IMG/VR virus record: IMGVR_UViG_3300032046_000029
Span: 1 to 58,728 of that record
Reading direction: 5' to 3' (one strand)
Source of the DNA: a virus
Length of the DNA stretch: 58,728 bases
Both the position numbers and the translations under genes were made by a program. The notes beneath the pieces are model-generated. The model was not told the origin of the DNA, searched no databases, and saw nothing but the letters and a program-made list of their open reading frames with translations. This document shows positions 45,307 to 55,200 of the stretch, in pieces; position 1 is the first letter of the stretch, and every line of letters begins with the position of its first letter.

Positions 45307-45404
45307 ATTCAGTTGGGAGTATCCTGCTCCCCCTAGCGTCCACCACATTGTGGCGGGCGGCAGGGAGCGCAGGAATGCGCTATCATTCAGGAGAGGAGTT
45401 TGAC
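45307..45404 (+). promoter_or_regulatory. structured leader before a small gene
   Basis: GGGAGTATCCTGCTCCC hairpin, a GGTGG-type stem, then AGCGCAGGAATGCGCT followed by the ribosome binding site. A closely related arrangement recurs at 45648-45742 and in part at 16676-16740. Confidence 0.5.
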
Positions 45405-45632
45405 GTGAGTGCATTGAGCAAGATTCAGGCGAAGGTAGCCGACGTGTACGGGGATGCGTCGGCGAACATCTACCGAGGCAACGATTACGACGGCACCATG
45501 CAACAGTACGGATACTGGTACCGTCCCTTCGGGCGCAACCCCATCTTCCTGGGTGCGTCCGAGGCTGAGGCCCTGGAGATGCTGGGGCAGGTCGCGGAGT
45601 CGCGGCGGGAAGCCGCGCAGGGCATTGGATGA
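45405..45632 (+). CDS. small hypothetical protein
   Basis: 75 residues from GTG at 45405 behind AGGAGAGGAG. A Tyr-rich middle (YDGTMQQYGYWYRPFG) and an acidic helical end. No family recognised. Confidence 0.5.
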   Translation: MSALSKIQAKVADVYGDASANIYRGNDYDGTMQQYGYWYRPFGRNPIFLGASEAEALEMLGQVAESRREAAQGIG

Positions 45633-45647
45633 CAGAATCCCGACTAA

Positions 45648-45742
45648 GGGTCTTGGGGAGCACCTGCTCCCCTCCCTGTCCATCACCAGGTGGCGGGCAG
45701 GGAGGAGCGCAGGATGCGCTATCTCATTCAGGGAGGAAGGAC
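45648..45742 (+). promoter_or_regulatory. second structured leader of the same type
   Basis: GGGGAGCACCTGCTCCCC hairpin, CCCTG/CAGGG stem enclosing GGTGGCGGG, then AGCGCAGGATGCGCT and the ribosome binding site. Confidence 0.5.
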
Positions 45743-46006
45743 ATGCGTTTTAGTTATTGCCAGAATTGTGGCACCCGTGGGCGACTGATTGCCCACGAAT
45801 GGGACAAGGAATACAAATGTCCCAAGTGTCATATCACTTGGGTGGACCTCTGCGGCTGCGCAAAGTGCACGGCCAAGGACATGGCCTTTCAGGCCGACCA
45901 GGATCGGCGCGCCCAGCAGGCCGAAGCAGACGGTTCCGCTGAGACCGAGCGGATTCGGGCTCGCACGCTCGTGAGGGCAAAGTTGGCCCCTGTTATCCTC
46001 GATTGA
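45743..46006 (+). CDS. double zinc ribbon protein
   Basis: 87 residues behind GGGAGGAAGG. Cys pairs C-x2-C (YCQNCGTRG) and KCPKCHITW, then LCGCAKC, suggest two zinc sites; the C-terminus is a charged helix. It may bind nucleic acid. Confidence 0.55.
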   Translation: MRFSYCQNCGTRGRLIAHEWDKEYKCPKCHITWVDLCGCAKCTAKDMAFQADQDRRAQQAEADGSAETERIRARTLVRAKLAPVILD

Positions 46007-46246
46007 AAGTGGCGCAGGGCTTCGGTCCTCGCCCTCTGGCCAGTAAGAACTTGGCTACTTGGCTATTCGCTGAACCCATCTCAACAACCAATCGGTCCCC
46101 CGGAGGCATCCCGAAATCTGCACCTGGGACGGCAACCCAGAGTAAGTTAAGGACCGTGGGCGATAGCTAAAGTGCCACTGGCCAGACGGCGGCGACCGAG
46201 ACCGCGACATCGCTACCTGTGCGGCGAGAGGCGCGGGAGGAGAGAT
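46007..46246 (+). other. 240-bp structured leader before a small gene
   Basis: Starts with an AGGGCTTCGGTCCTCGCCC hairpin very similar to the one at about 40370 and ends with GCCAGT-type pairing across the leader. No coding frame; probably a cis-acting RNA for the gene at 46247. Confidence 0.5.
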
Positions 46247-46465
46247 ATGATTGGGATGCTTACAACAAATAGGTGCGGGGAACGCGCCGTCCGCACGGAC
46301 AGTGGAAGCCTCATTCCAATTGAGGCAGGTGAGGCTTTGCATATTCCTGCCCATTGGCAGGATGGGAAGCCCGTCACAGGCAGTGCGTGGACCGCTGCCA
46401 ATGGGAAGCCCGTCTGCGGCATGCTCACGCCCGTTCCACATAAGCACGGGGCGTGGCAGGAGTAG
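46247..46465 (+). CDS. small hypothetical protein
   Basis: 72 residues behind AGGAGAGAT. Strand-rich, with two Cys and Gly/Pro turns (LIPIEAGEALHIPAHWQDGK). Unknown. Confidence 0.5.
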   Translation: MIGMLTTNRCGERAVRTDSGSLIPIEAGEALHIPAHWQDGKPVTGSAWTAANGKPVCGMLTPVPHKHGAWQE

Positions 46466-46525
46466 CCAGCCCCACGGCTGGCCCATTGCGCCAGGGAGGC
46501 TGGCGCTAGAAAAGGAGACAGAGCG

Positions 46526-46861
46526 ATGGGTAGACAAAAACCCCTGTACGCGGGTGAGCCAACCCGCGAGGTGTCATTCGATGAGATGGTGGCGGCAGGT
46601 TTCGTCCCTGTCGCCCAGAACGGCGGCACGATTACGTTCCGCTCGGTGAGACAGACCCAGGGCAACGCTCACTACCACCAGGTGACATTCGACGGCATTG
46701 GTCGTATTGCACTGGTGAGTGAAGTGGCGTTTTTGGGCTCAAAGCCGGGCCGTGTGATCGGCGGCGAGTTCAAGGTGGATGAGGCCCACGCAGCCAGCGA
46801 GGCTATACAAGCCGCGCAGGAGTTGGCGCAGGCAAAGCACCTGTATCCTGCCGCGTTCTAG
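46526..46861 (+). CDS. last plus-strand gene, hypothetical protein
   Basis: 111 residues behind AAAGGAGACAGAGCG. Pattern SFDEMVAAGFVPVAQNGGTI, TFRSVRQTQGNAHYHQVTFD, then a C-terminal Ala-rich helix. Convergent with the tail operon. Unknown. Confidence 0.5.
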   Translation: MGRQKPLYAGEPTREVSFDEMVAAGFVPVAQNGGTITFRSVRQTQGNAHYHQVTFDGIGRIALVSEVAFLGSKPGRVIGGEFKVDEAHAASEAIQAAQELAQAKHLYPAAF

Positions 46862-46936
46862 GCATTATCCCTGCTCCGCCCGTGATACCATCCCTGGATG
46901 ACCTGCGGGCTAAACGGCAGAGCGGGGATATTATTG

Positions 46937-46982
46937 TACGGTTTATACTCCGCTTGTCTCGATGGATGGAGCGTAAACCGTA
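46937..46982. terminator. bidirectional terminator between convergent operons
   Basis: TACGGTTTA and TAAACCGTA arms with an inner CTCC/GGAG pairing; a second GC-rich stem lies at 46866-46925. It separates the last plus-strand gene from the tail operon end. Confidence 0.6.
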
Positions 46983-46992
46983 TAGTGCTATC

Positions 46993-47020
46993 CTATGGCT
47001 TTTCTATCATAACACCATAG
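46993..47020. repeat. 28-bp palindrome, copy 25
   Basis: CTATGG arm, right arm CCATAG, core better read on the minus strand as TTATGATAGAAA. Between the convergent operons. Confidence 0.75.
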
Positions 47021-47024
47021 GCTT

Positions 47025-49196
47025 CTAGGTAGACTGCAATGACTGAATTATAGCGATCTGCCTGGCGAATGCGTCAGAAGTCACGCGCGGGATCAACTCC
47101 GCCGTCCTGGAATCCTCATCCACTTTAATCCCCGCCAGCGGGAATGTGGTGGTGCCATCGCGCCAATCATTGGGATCCATGGTCGCTTCCCGCGCTCTCC
47201 ACTCTTTGATTTGTACCAGATCGCCGGGTTTTAACTCATCCACGGCCACGAACCTCCCGGCCGGCGTGTAGACCCCGCTGCGTACCTGGAACGATCCGGC
47301 GGTGCCGGGCCGGCCGTGCTCGGCCAGCCACAGGTCTATCGCGCCCTCCACCTGCTCCACATCGGTCGTGCCCGAGATTTGCACGGCGGTCCGACGGTAG
47401 TATCCGCCCAGGCGGGCGATGACATCGGGCAGGCTCCTGTCGGCAGTCCTCAGCACCTGGCCTTGCACATCCGTGTAAATCCCGTAGGCGACCTGGGCCG
47501 ATTCCCCCCAGTCTCCCCCGCGCTCCAGCTGCTGCATCTGCCGGGGCTTCACGACATACTTGACGGTCGTCAATCTCATTGGCTCCAGGAACAGGCGGCG
47601 CGTCGTATCCAGCGCGACACCCCAGACGACGGGGTTCCCGTCGGCATCTCCGAACTGGCAGCACCACGACAGGATTTGCGCGGGCGTCTGGTCCCGGTCG
47701 AAAGCGGCCGGCGTCAGGAGGGTCCCTGGCGGCTCGATCCGGTCGGTCGAATCACTCAGGCCGTGAGCATCGTCGCTCAGGATGCTCGCCAGGTCGTCCG
47801 CTATGACTTTAGCATCCAAAACCGTTACGTGCTCTGAGTACACTACGGCGCTGGTGAGTTGGCCGTAGACCGTATCGTCGGCGGCGGTGTTTTCCCCAGA
47901 CGACGTCAATGCGAAACGCACCTCGAAAGAATCTGGGTCACCGGTCGTCAGTAGGTCCAGCGTTCCGGCCCCACCCGTGGCGAGCGACCACAGCGTGACC
48001 CCATTCCCATCCAGGACGCTGAACTCTCCCGGCCAGTGGTTGGGCAGGGCCACGTCGTAGTCTGCCACCAGCCGTGCAGCGTGCTCCCCGAACTCGAACG
48101 TGTAGCGCAGCCTGGAGTAATCGCCCGTCACGAAGTCTACACCTCGGCGGGGCTTGAAGTAAATCCTGTCGTTCGTGTCCCAGTCGAAGTAGTCCGGGCG
48201 AAAACTGCCGGCCGGCGTCTCATCGCCCAGCCACTTGTTCAACCTCGTATCGCTCCAGACCCGATTGTAAATATCTGCCGTGGCGACGTGGACCCAGCCC
48301 AGCGCCCAGACTTCGATCTCATCCCCGGCCGTGCCCGTGCGCTCGGTGATCCTCACGATCTGGCCGTCGAACAGGCAGTTGAATGGCCCCTTGCGCATCG
48401 TGACTGGAAAGCCGTAGCCGAGGTCGGGGTAGTCGTACCCTACCCGTCGTTTGCAGCGCCAGGTGAGGTAGCCGAAGCCGGCTCCCTCCGCGCCGTAGTG
48501 GATGAACCACTGGCGGTTCCGGTCGTCGGTGAGGCGGTACTGGCGACCGGTCAGCGGGCTCGTAGTCGTGACGACAGGGTGCCAGAGGCGGGGTATACTC
48601 ATGGACGGCGTGCCTATCGGAATCGGTGGGGCATTATAATCACCGCCACCGAAATCGTCTATGTGGACATCCGTGCCGAGCACTGCGCCAATATATCCCG
48701 GCCCCAAGGTCGTAGAGTCGACAGCGCTAACGACCTGAATCCATGTCCCCCCCACAGGGCAATGGTATCCTGTAATTGTATTTCCGTTGCATTCTAATCC
48801 GAATTTGTCGCCAATGTTCAGATCGATTATTGCCAAGTCGAGGGGGCCGCTGATGCCAGAAAACAGTATAACGCCGTCCCCACCAACGTCATCTCTGGCT
48901 ATAATAAGCCAATATCCAATTGCGCCAGGATCGAGTGGGGGTGCTATATCGTTGCTGCGGGCGAAAAGAATCATCCCCTCACTATCGTCGACGTTTACGA
49001 GGGTTGCATAGACTTCGCAGTTCGCATTCGTGATAGTATTCCAATATCCTCCCCCGGACGCCCCATCTGGAATAGCCTCATTCCCGTCCACAACCATGCC
49101 GTCTGTGCCGGGAAAATCGGACCAATCCGCGCTGGGTGGCGGTCCCTCATTGGGGCGATTGAAGTCGTCCAGAATGGGAGTAGTCGGGAATGCCAT
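47025..49196 (-). CDS. tail protein with N-terminal lectin-like domain
   Basis: 723 residues. The N-terminal 200 residues look like a concanavalin/LamG-type beta sandwich (LDDFNRPNEGPPPSADWSDF start, many Gly and Asp in strands). The rest has tail-hub-like beta structure, with IGTPSMSIPRLWHP, repeated FDWDTNDRIYFKP-type strands and a C-terminal VDEDSRTAELIPRVTSD. It is the last gene of the tail operon, where receptor-binding or baseplate proteins sit. Host specificity cannot be read from sequence. Confidence 0.65.
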   Translation of the reverse strand: MAFPTTPILDDFNRPNEGPPPSADWSDFPGTDGMVVDGNEAIPDGASGGGYWNTITNANCEVYATLVNVDDSEGMILFARSNDIAPPLDPGAIGYWLIIARDDVGGDGVILFSGISGPLDLAIIDLNIGDKFGLECNGNTITGYHCPVGGTWIQVVSAVDSTTLGPGYIGAVLGTDVHIDDFGGGDYNAPPIPIGTPSMSIPRLWHPVVTTTSPLTGRQYRLTDDRNRQWFIHYGAEGAGFGYLTWRCKRRVGYDYPDLGYGFPVTMRKGPFNCLFDGQIVRITERTGTAGDEIEVWALGWVHVATADIYNRVWSDTRLNKWLGDETPAGSFRPDYFDWDTNDRIYFKPRRGVDFVTGDYSRLRYTFEFGEHAARLVADYDVALPNHWPGEFSVLDGNGVTLWSLATGGAGTLDLLTTGDPDSFEVRFALTSSGENTAADDTVYGQLTSAVVYSEHVTVLDAKVIADDLASILSDDAHGLSDSTDRIEPPGTLLTPAAFDRDQTPAQILSWCCQFGDADGNPVVWGVALDTTRRLFLEPMRLTTVKYVVKPRQMQQLERGGDWGESAQVAYGIYTDVQGQVLRTADRSLPDVIARLGGYYRRTAVQISGTTDVEQVEGAIDLWLAEHGRPGTAGSFQVRSGVYTPAGRFVAVDELKPGDLVQIKEWRAREATMDPNDWRDGTTTFPLAGIKVDEDSRTAELIPRVTSDAFARQIAIIQSLQST

Positions 49197-49199
49197 CGC

Positions 49200-49511
49200 C
49201 TACACCGCCTCCGTCAACTTCTCATACCACCACGCGCCCCATTTCGTCACGCACAGCCATACTGTCCCGGCCCCGCCATCGTCCAGAATGCCGATGAAGC
49301 CGTTTCCCAGGTCGGCGGGCGTCCCGAACGCCGCGTCCAACTCCGCGTCCGTCGGCTCCAATGGGTTGTTCAGGGCGGCGTCGCTCGTGGTGGCCTTGAG
49401 TGCCCCCCGCCAGGAACGCCCGATCCTCTCGCGCAGTTCCCGGCACTCACGCCAGAGCCGGTCCTTTTCGAGTTCCAGTTCGCGGATGCGGACCTGTAGG
49501 GTATCAGCCAT
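49200..49511 (-). CDS. small tail-associated protein with coiled coil
   Basis: 103 residues. A coiled-coil start (VRIRELELEKDRLWRECREL) and a C-terminal beta/aromatic part (GIL-DDGGAGTVWLCVTKWGAWW). Such short proteins often accompany tail fibre or receptor-binding genes. It lies four bases before the next gene. Confidence 0.55.
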   Translation of the reverse strand: MADTLQVRIRELELEKDRLWRECRELRERIGRSWRGALKATTSDAALNNPLEPTDAELDAAFGTPADLGNGFIGILDDGGAGTVWLCVTKWGAWWYEKLTEAV

Positions 49512-49515
49512 AGTC

Positions 49516-49543
49516 CTATACCGTTATGATCGCAAGCCCATAG
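49516..49543. repeat. 28-bp palindrome, copy 26
   Basis: CTATAC arm, core TTATGATCGCAA, right arm CCCATAG. Between two tail genes. Confidence 0.75.
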
Positions 49544-49544
49544 G

Positions 49545-52160
49545 CTACTCGTTGAATGGGGCGATCGTGCGGAAGATCGCCTGGCCCTCCAGCGTGATCT
49601 CATCGGCGGGGATGTGGCGGTCCGAGAGACCTTCCAACTTTACTTCATCGAAACGCCCCAAAGTGGAGATACTCATCACGCCACATTGGCCGGTATCGTA
49701 AGTCGCATCGGTAACGGTGGCAAGCAGGTTGGCGGCGTCGAATACGTGGTCGTCGGTACTTAGGCCGGTGACCGGATGAGCGTAGACTTTGAACGTCGAT
49801 CCCTGGACGACGACGCCTATCACGTACCAGACGTTTACCTTGCTGTTGAAGGCCGGGTTGGCGTGCTGGGTGACCGCTCCTGCGGCATATTCACGCACCA
49901 GCAATTTATTATTGGTGATGTCGAGCAAGGCAGCATAGCAATCTTCTGCCCCGACGGTGAGCGTATCCTGACCGGAACGCCATACTAGACCTACGTAGCC
50001 CGGGTTGCCTCGTTCGATCTTCGCCAGCACTCGCGCACGGAAGCGCACGTCATTCGGCGTCGTCTCATCTATGAGCGCGCTCTTTTCCACTCCGACTTCG
50101 TCGTCCAGACAGGCCAGCGTAGCACCGACTCCCGGCATGTCCTCTGTGATCGTCCATATTCCGGCGGCGGGTTGGAAGTTCCACTGATTACCCGTGGCGT
50201 TGGGGGAATTGGCATCGTCCGGATCTGCATTCTCCAGCCGCCACCAGTCGAACGCAATCTCTTTCGGGAAATAGACGTCCCCGTTTATGGCCTCCAATTC
50301 GATCCTGTCTACGTCGCCCCAGTTGGGTGCGCCCACGGCAGAGAAGGCGGACTTTTTCTGGTAGATGAAGTTGTACGTGCCGGCCAGGTCGTATGCCGGG
50401 CTCGCGTATTCGTCCGTATCGTAAACGGTATGAAAGTGAGCAACAGTTTGAACATTGGTAGTAACGCCATTCTTCCAGGCCACGTAGCAACTGAAAGCCC
50501 CGGCGGGGAATGCGCCTTCGTGCTCCAGGTCGAGGTCCACCAACTTATGCATGCTGGCCGAGATGCCAATACCGCCTGTTATTTGTATCTCTAGGCTTTG
50601 GGCCCCCTCGACGTATTCGGCGGTTTCGACGGCGGCACCTACCCAGGTATCTACGTTTTCCATGTCGTCAACCGCCATCCACTTGACGCCGTCGTATCCC
50701 TCGAAATCGTCGTCCAGGACAGTCGTCCAATGGCTGCGTTGCTGCAGGAACACCAGCAGATTGTCTTTCGTAGGATCGAGCGTCAGGAAGTCCCCGCGTG
50801 GCGCTTCTGTCGGCAGGCGCTCAAAGTCGTTATCTGCCTGTGCCACAATATGCGCCAATTCGCGGATCGTACCCAGGTTGCCGGGGAAGTTCTCTACCAG
50901 CAATTTGTCGCTGTTGGTTACGCCGTCGCCGTCCTCGTCTTCACCGGGCACATCGAGCGCTGTTGGCTGTAATTTGCTATCCGCTACGTATACCAACACG
51001 ATACCATCGAGACGAAATTCATCAGTTCCGAGAGTGCGCGTCGCGTACCATTCGATATAGGGGCCTTCGTCGTAAGCAGTTTCTACGCTACTGAGGGATG
51101 CGGGAGGCAACTCGAATTCTCCCGCATAGATAATGCCCCAACTCATCATGTCTTCGGCCTGGTAGTCATCTTCGCTCTCCTGGATGATATTTCCGACTCG
51201 GAGTTTGGCCTGATGCGCCCATTCACCGCCCGCCACGTAGCCGACTCCGAATACGGCGAAGCGGCCTTCGTGGTCGGCCGGATTGGCAATCGTGAATCTC
51301 AAGCCCTGTGCTTCGTCGTTGACCGACGGCAGGCAGCGCATGTAATGAGCATTGCCCCTGTCGGGATCGTCGATCTCAGACCAGGCAGTAGAAGGATCAA
51401 TCGTGGCGGCGTCTTCCGCCTCGTAGACGCTGACGAAGTTCGCCAGGGTACCCTCGTCCCGCTTGTAGACGATCAACTCTCCCAGGTCGTGGCCGGCATC
51501 GGGTTGGGCCGTGATCCGTAGCAAGGCCGGCATGGTGCCTTTCAAATCGGCCTCGTCCACCAATACGCTGTTCGTCTGCCCGGCCCCGGTGTCTTCCCAG
51601 TTCTGTATCGTCGTCGCCAGTGCGGTCAACGTCACCGGGCTGGCCGGGTTGCTGGTGGCGATGGGCTGGGTTTGCAACGCGACCTCGACGATCAGTCGGA
51701 AATAGCCATCCGCATGCGCTCCGGCGTCCCACCTGTTTTTCGCCTGGTCGAGGACGCGGGGCGGGCCGGATTGGACGTAGTGGTAGTACGTGGTGAGCGT
51801 GCCCGCCGGGACGTCCTCCGGCAGATAGGCAATCGTGCCCCCCAGGGGATTCAGGAGTGCCGCCTGGAGGTCGTTGTAGGCGGCGATCATGCCGATGCGC
51901 GTATCCGCCTTGATGACGACCCAGAACGACAACGGTACCAGGTCGCCGTAACTGGAAACGGCGCGGCCCCCCTCCCCACCCCCGGTGCCGGCCTGCTCGT
52001 AGACGATGCGCCAGCGCTCATCCTCATTGAGCGTGAGCGTCTGCAGCGGCACGATGTAAGGCGAGGTTCCGGTATATGGCTCGGACCCCTCCAGCCCCAT
52101 CGTCAGGGTACTCCCCCCCGTCGGGTTGACCGTCAGCGTCGAAAGTGTTCCGCCTGGCAT
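49545..52160 (-). CDS. large minor tail protein
   Basis: 871 residues from ATG at 52160, eight bases after GGAGGAG. The frame is open upstream to an ATG at 52229, whose first 23 residues look like a lipoprotein signal; this is unlikely to belong to a tail protein. The N-terminus is Thr/Gly-rich beta structure (MPGGTLSTLTVNPTGGSTLT), the middle has tail-type domains (FYIDPSTAW-like turns), and the C-terminal third has a carbohydrate-binding-like module (VKWMAVDDMENVDTWVGAAV). Position directly after the tape measure gene fits a distal tail protein or hub. Confidence 0.6.
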   Translation of the reverse strand: MPGGTLSTLTVNPTGGSTLTMGLEGSEPYTGTSPYIVPLQTLTLNEDERWRIVYEQAGTGGGEGGRAVSSYGDLVPLSFWVVIKADTRIGMIAAYNDLQAALLNPLGGTIAYLPEDVPAGTLTTYYHYVQSGPPRVLDQAKNRWDAGAHADGYFRLIVEVALQTQPIATSNPASPVTLTALATTIQNWEDTGAGQTNSVLVDEADLKGTMPALLRITAQPDAGHDLGELIVYKRDEGTLANFVSVYEAEDAATIDPSTAWSEIDDPDRGNAHYMRCLPSVNDEAQGLRFTIANPADHEGRFAVFGVGYVAGGEWAHQAKLRVGNIIQESEDDYQAEDMMSWGIIYAGEFELPPASLSSVETAYDEGPYIEWYATRTLGTDEFRLDGIVLVYVADSKLQPTALDVPGEDEDGDGVTNSDKLLVENFPGNLGTIRELAHIVAQADNDFERLPTEAPRGDFLTLDPTKDNLLVFLQQRSHWTTVLDDDFEGYDGVKWMAVDDMENVDTWVGAAVETAEYVEGAQSLEIQITGGIGISASMHKLVDLDLEHEGAFPAGAFSCYVAWKNGVTTNVQTVAHFHTVYDTDEYASPAYDLAGTYNFIYQKKSAFSAVGAPNWGDVDRIELEAINGDVYFPKEIAFDWWRLENADPDDANSPNATGNQWNFQPAAGIWTITEDMPGVGATLACLDDEVGVEKSALIDETTPNDVRFRARVLAKIERGNPGYVGLVWRSGQDTLTVGAEDCYAALLDITNNKLLVREYAAGAVTQHANPAFNSKVNVWYVIGVVVQGSTFKVYAHPVTGLSTDDHVFDAANLLATVTDATYDTGQCGVMSISTLGRFDEVKLEGLSDRHIPADEITLEGQAIFRTIAPFNE

Positions 52161-52245
52161 TTTACACTCTCCTCCCGTGCACGTCAGCACGAGTGGCAGC
52201 ACGATCAGGAATCTCAATACAGTGTTCATTTTTCCTATCCTCCCC

Positions 52246-52273
52246 GTATGGTTTTATGATAGTAATTATATAC
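52246..52273. repeat. 28-bp palindrome, copy 27
   Basis: GTATGG arm, core TTATGATAGTAA, right arm TATATA. Between the tape measure and the minor tail gene. Confidence 0.65.
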
Positions 52274-52277
52274 CTTT

Positions 52278-55200
52278 TCATGCAATTCCTCCAGTTCGGG
52301 CGGCCATCAGGGCGGCCAGCGCCTGCCGGTCGATCCCGACCCGCACACCTTGCGCCCCCCGCCCGTCGCGCACGTTCGGGAAGATCAGGCCGCCCTCGAT
52401 GTTTTGATGAATGGTTACACCCCCCAGGCCAGCATCGAGCACACCCTGAGTGCGCTTGAGCTCGGCTTGCAGCGTTCCGCGCAGGGGGGCGAAATCAATG
52501 CCGGAGGCGAAGTTTTCCACGAGTGCCCGGCCGGCACCTGCGAGGTTGCGCAGGGGCGAACGCGGGTTCTTTGGCTCTGACCAGGGTAGGTATGCCCCCA
52601 AGCTACGGAGCAGTGCCTCGAAGTCGGCCAGGAATTCTTGCCATTCGGCCCACACGCCCTTGGCGATAGACTTGACGATTTCCTTGCCGGCCTCGACTAA
52701 GTTCGTGAACCAGGTCCCGGCCATGAGAGTGTCGAACAAGCCACTGATCAATTCTCCAATGCGTACTGCCAGGTCCCAAGCGGCATAAAGCCCTTCCCTG
52801 ATCTTGACGACGATTCTCTCGCCAACTTCCTTCAGTCGCTCGGCCCATTCGTCGATCTTGGCGAGCACGCGCGTGATGAAAGTGGAGATGATATTGGCGA
52901 ACCAGATCACGATGCGCGCGATCCAGACGGGTGTCGTGGTAGCCAGCAAGGTAAGGAACGTCTGCATGAGGGTCACGAACTTATCCTTGACGCTCGCGGC
53001 CCATTCTGGGACACGTAAGGAAATCCAGGTTTTCCAGCGCTCGACTATTCCCCCGAACCACGTGTCGAGAGCAACCTCAGCCTCTGCTATCTTTTCGGTT
53101 AGAAACGTGATCGCTGTGGTGAAGACGCCGTAAATCCACTCGCCGACAGATTTGGCCCAGTCCTCCCAGTTGTCCTCGATGTAGGCCAGCCCCTTGTCTA
53201 CCCAGCCAGTTACGACGGTTAGCAATCCCTCTTCCTCGATCTGATCCGCGATGTCGAATATGCTTTGGAGATAGCCGGGGAAGTCGATGCCGGTCGCGTT
53301 CCCCAGCCAGGTTGCAACAGTCATCAGTTTGCCCTCTAGGGGGAGGGCGATGAAGTTCTGTATGGACAGAATGGCATCCTCGACTTTTTGTTTCATGGCT
53401 TGAAACTCAGGAGTCATTTGGCCCAGCTTGGCCTCGATGTTCTTCCCCTCTTCCTCCAAGTCCCCTAAGCCGAGTTCAGGCGCTATATAGTCTCCCGCAT
53501 CTGCGCCTTCACCGACTGCAGGCTCCACCGGCGCTATATTGGCATCTCGCAGAGCATCGGCCAGGTCCTGCATGGCCTCCAGCATCTGAATCTGAATGTC
53601 AGCGCTCTCCTGCTGAGCCTCCAGGTATGCTTGCTGCCAGTTGTATTGGTCCTCCGCGGCTTTGGCGGCGCTCTCCGCCAGGGACAATTTCTTCTTGAGA
53701 TCGGCAGAGACGAAACCCCGCTTTTCGGCGGCGGCGACTTCCTCTTGCACGCTGGCGAGGCTCCGCTGCGCCTGCTGGTACTGCAACTGAAGCCGGATCA
53801 TCTTGACGTATTCTTCCGAACCGGCCCCCAGAGTCTCGGCGATCTTGCCTAACTGCTCCTCCGAGATCTCGCCCGTCTCGTTGAACGTGGCGATGAGGCC
53901 CGCTACCTGCTCCCTGGCCGTGGCGAACACCTGGCCCAGGTCCACTTCTTTCAGGTCGCCCGCCCGCACCGCCATGTCGAGTGCCTGCCGGATCGGCGAG
54001 AGCATTTCCTTGAGCATCCCGAAGTCGGCCGTCTGGAATGCTCGCAGGTAGGTGTTCATCAGCCCCCTACCCCACTTGGCGATGTTGGAGAGTGGGCCCT
54101 CCTCCGGCGGTGAGCTTGCGCCGATGAACCGCTTGATGATATTGCCGATGGTGGTCATCACCTTGGTGAGAACGGATTGGGCTGCCTTGCTGATTCCATT
54201 CGCCACCTGGACGATCAGGTTCCAGCCCCACAGCAGCGCCCGCTTGATGTACTTGTCGAAAACCAGGGCGACCATCGTCAGGCCATTCAGCGCGGCATCC
54301 CCCAGGCTGGAGAACGCCTTCGTGCCCTCGCCCGCCAGCAGCCGCTGAATCGTCGTCAAGAATCCCGTGATCAGGCCGCCGACGACGTTCAATGCGTTAG
54401 ACAGATCCCCGAAGATGCTGGCCCAGTCGATACCCTTGACTGCAAAAGCGAGATCCCCGAACAGGGGGACTATGATCTTTTTAACTAAATCCCATATCGC
54501 GGTGCCGATGGCGCGCATCTGTCCCCATATCTGCGCGCCCCAGCCGGTGAATAGGGCGACGAACTGGTCGAGTAAAGGCTTCACCGTGGCCCAGGCCGCT
54601 TGAACCGCCGTGCGGATCCCGCCCCAGTTCTGCGTCCACACGACGTACAGGGCGGCGGCGGCGGCAGCCAGGACGGCCAGGATGACGACGATAGGGGCGA
54701 CGATGGCGAGGATGGGGGAGGCGGCAGCCGAGAGGGCAGTGAACCCGGCGATGAGGGTAGGCAGCACGACGAGCAGGCCGCCGAAGGCTACTCCGAGAAC
54801 AGATATGCCAGTGACGAGGATGAGTAAGATCGCAATTACTTTCTTCGTCCCCTCTGGCAGAGCCTCGAATGCCTTTAGGAATTTGGAAAGGATGTCTACT
54901 CCAACTCCCCATATCGGAATAAAATATTTACCGAGGGCCGCCTTCGCTTCCTCGATCAACCGAGGAAGGCTGGTCATGCGCTTACCGACTAAACTGAGAG
55001 ATTGCTCATATACTCCTGCTGTTTTAGCCCCTTCGTTTAGGATATATTCTAGGAATCGATTACGTTTGGCAGCGGAGTCAGTGGAGTTTGCCAGGTCGCC
55101 CAGGATTTGATTAGTCGTGGCTACAATATTATACTCCCGCAGCATGCGGGGCTGGAGTGCCCCGATGGAATCCATTAATTTGCCGAACGTATCAGATGAG

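Noticed and set aside
52161-52229. Lipoprotein signal peptide on the large minor tail protein.
   Set aside because: The extension contains the GGAGGAG of the better start at 52160, the lipobox is imperfect, and secretion makes no sense for an internal tail protein. Kept only as a remark.
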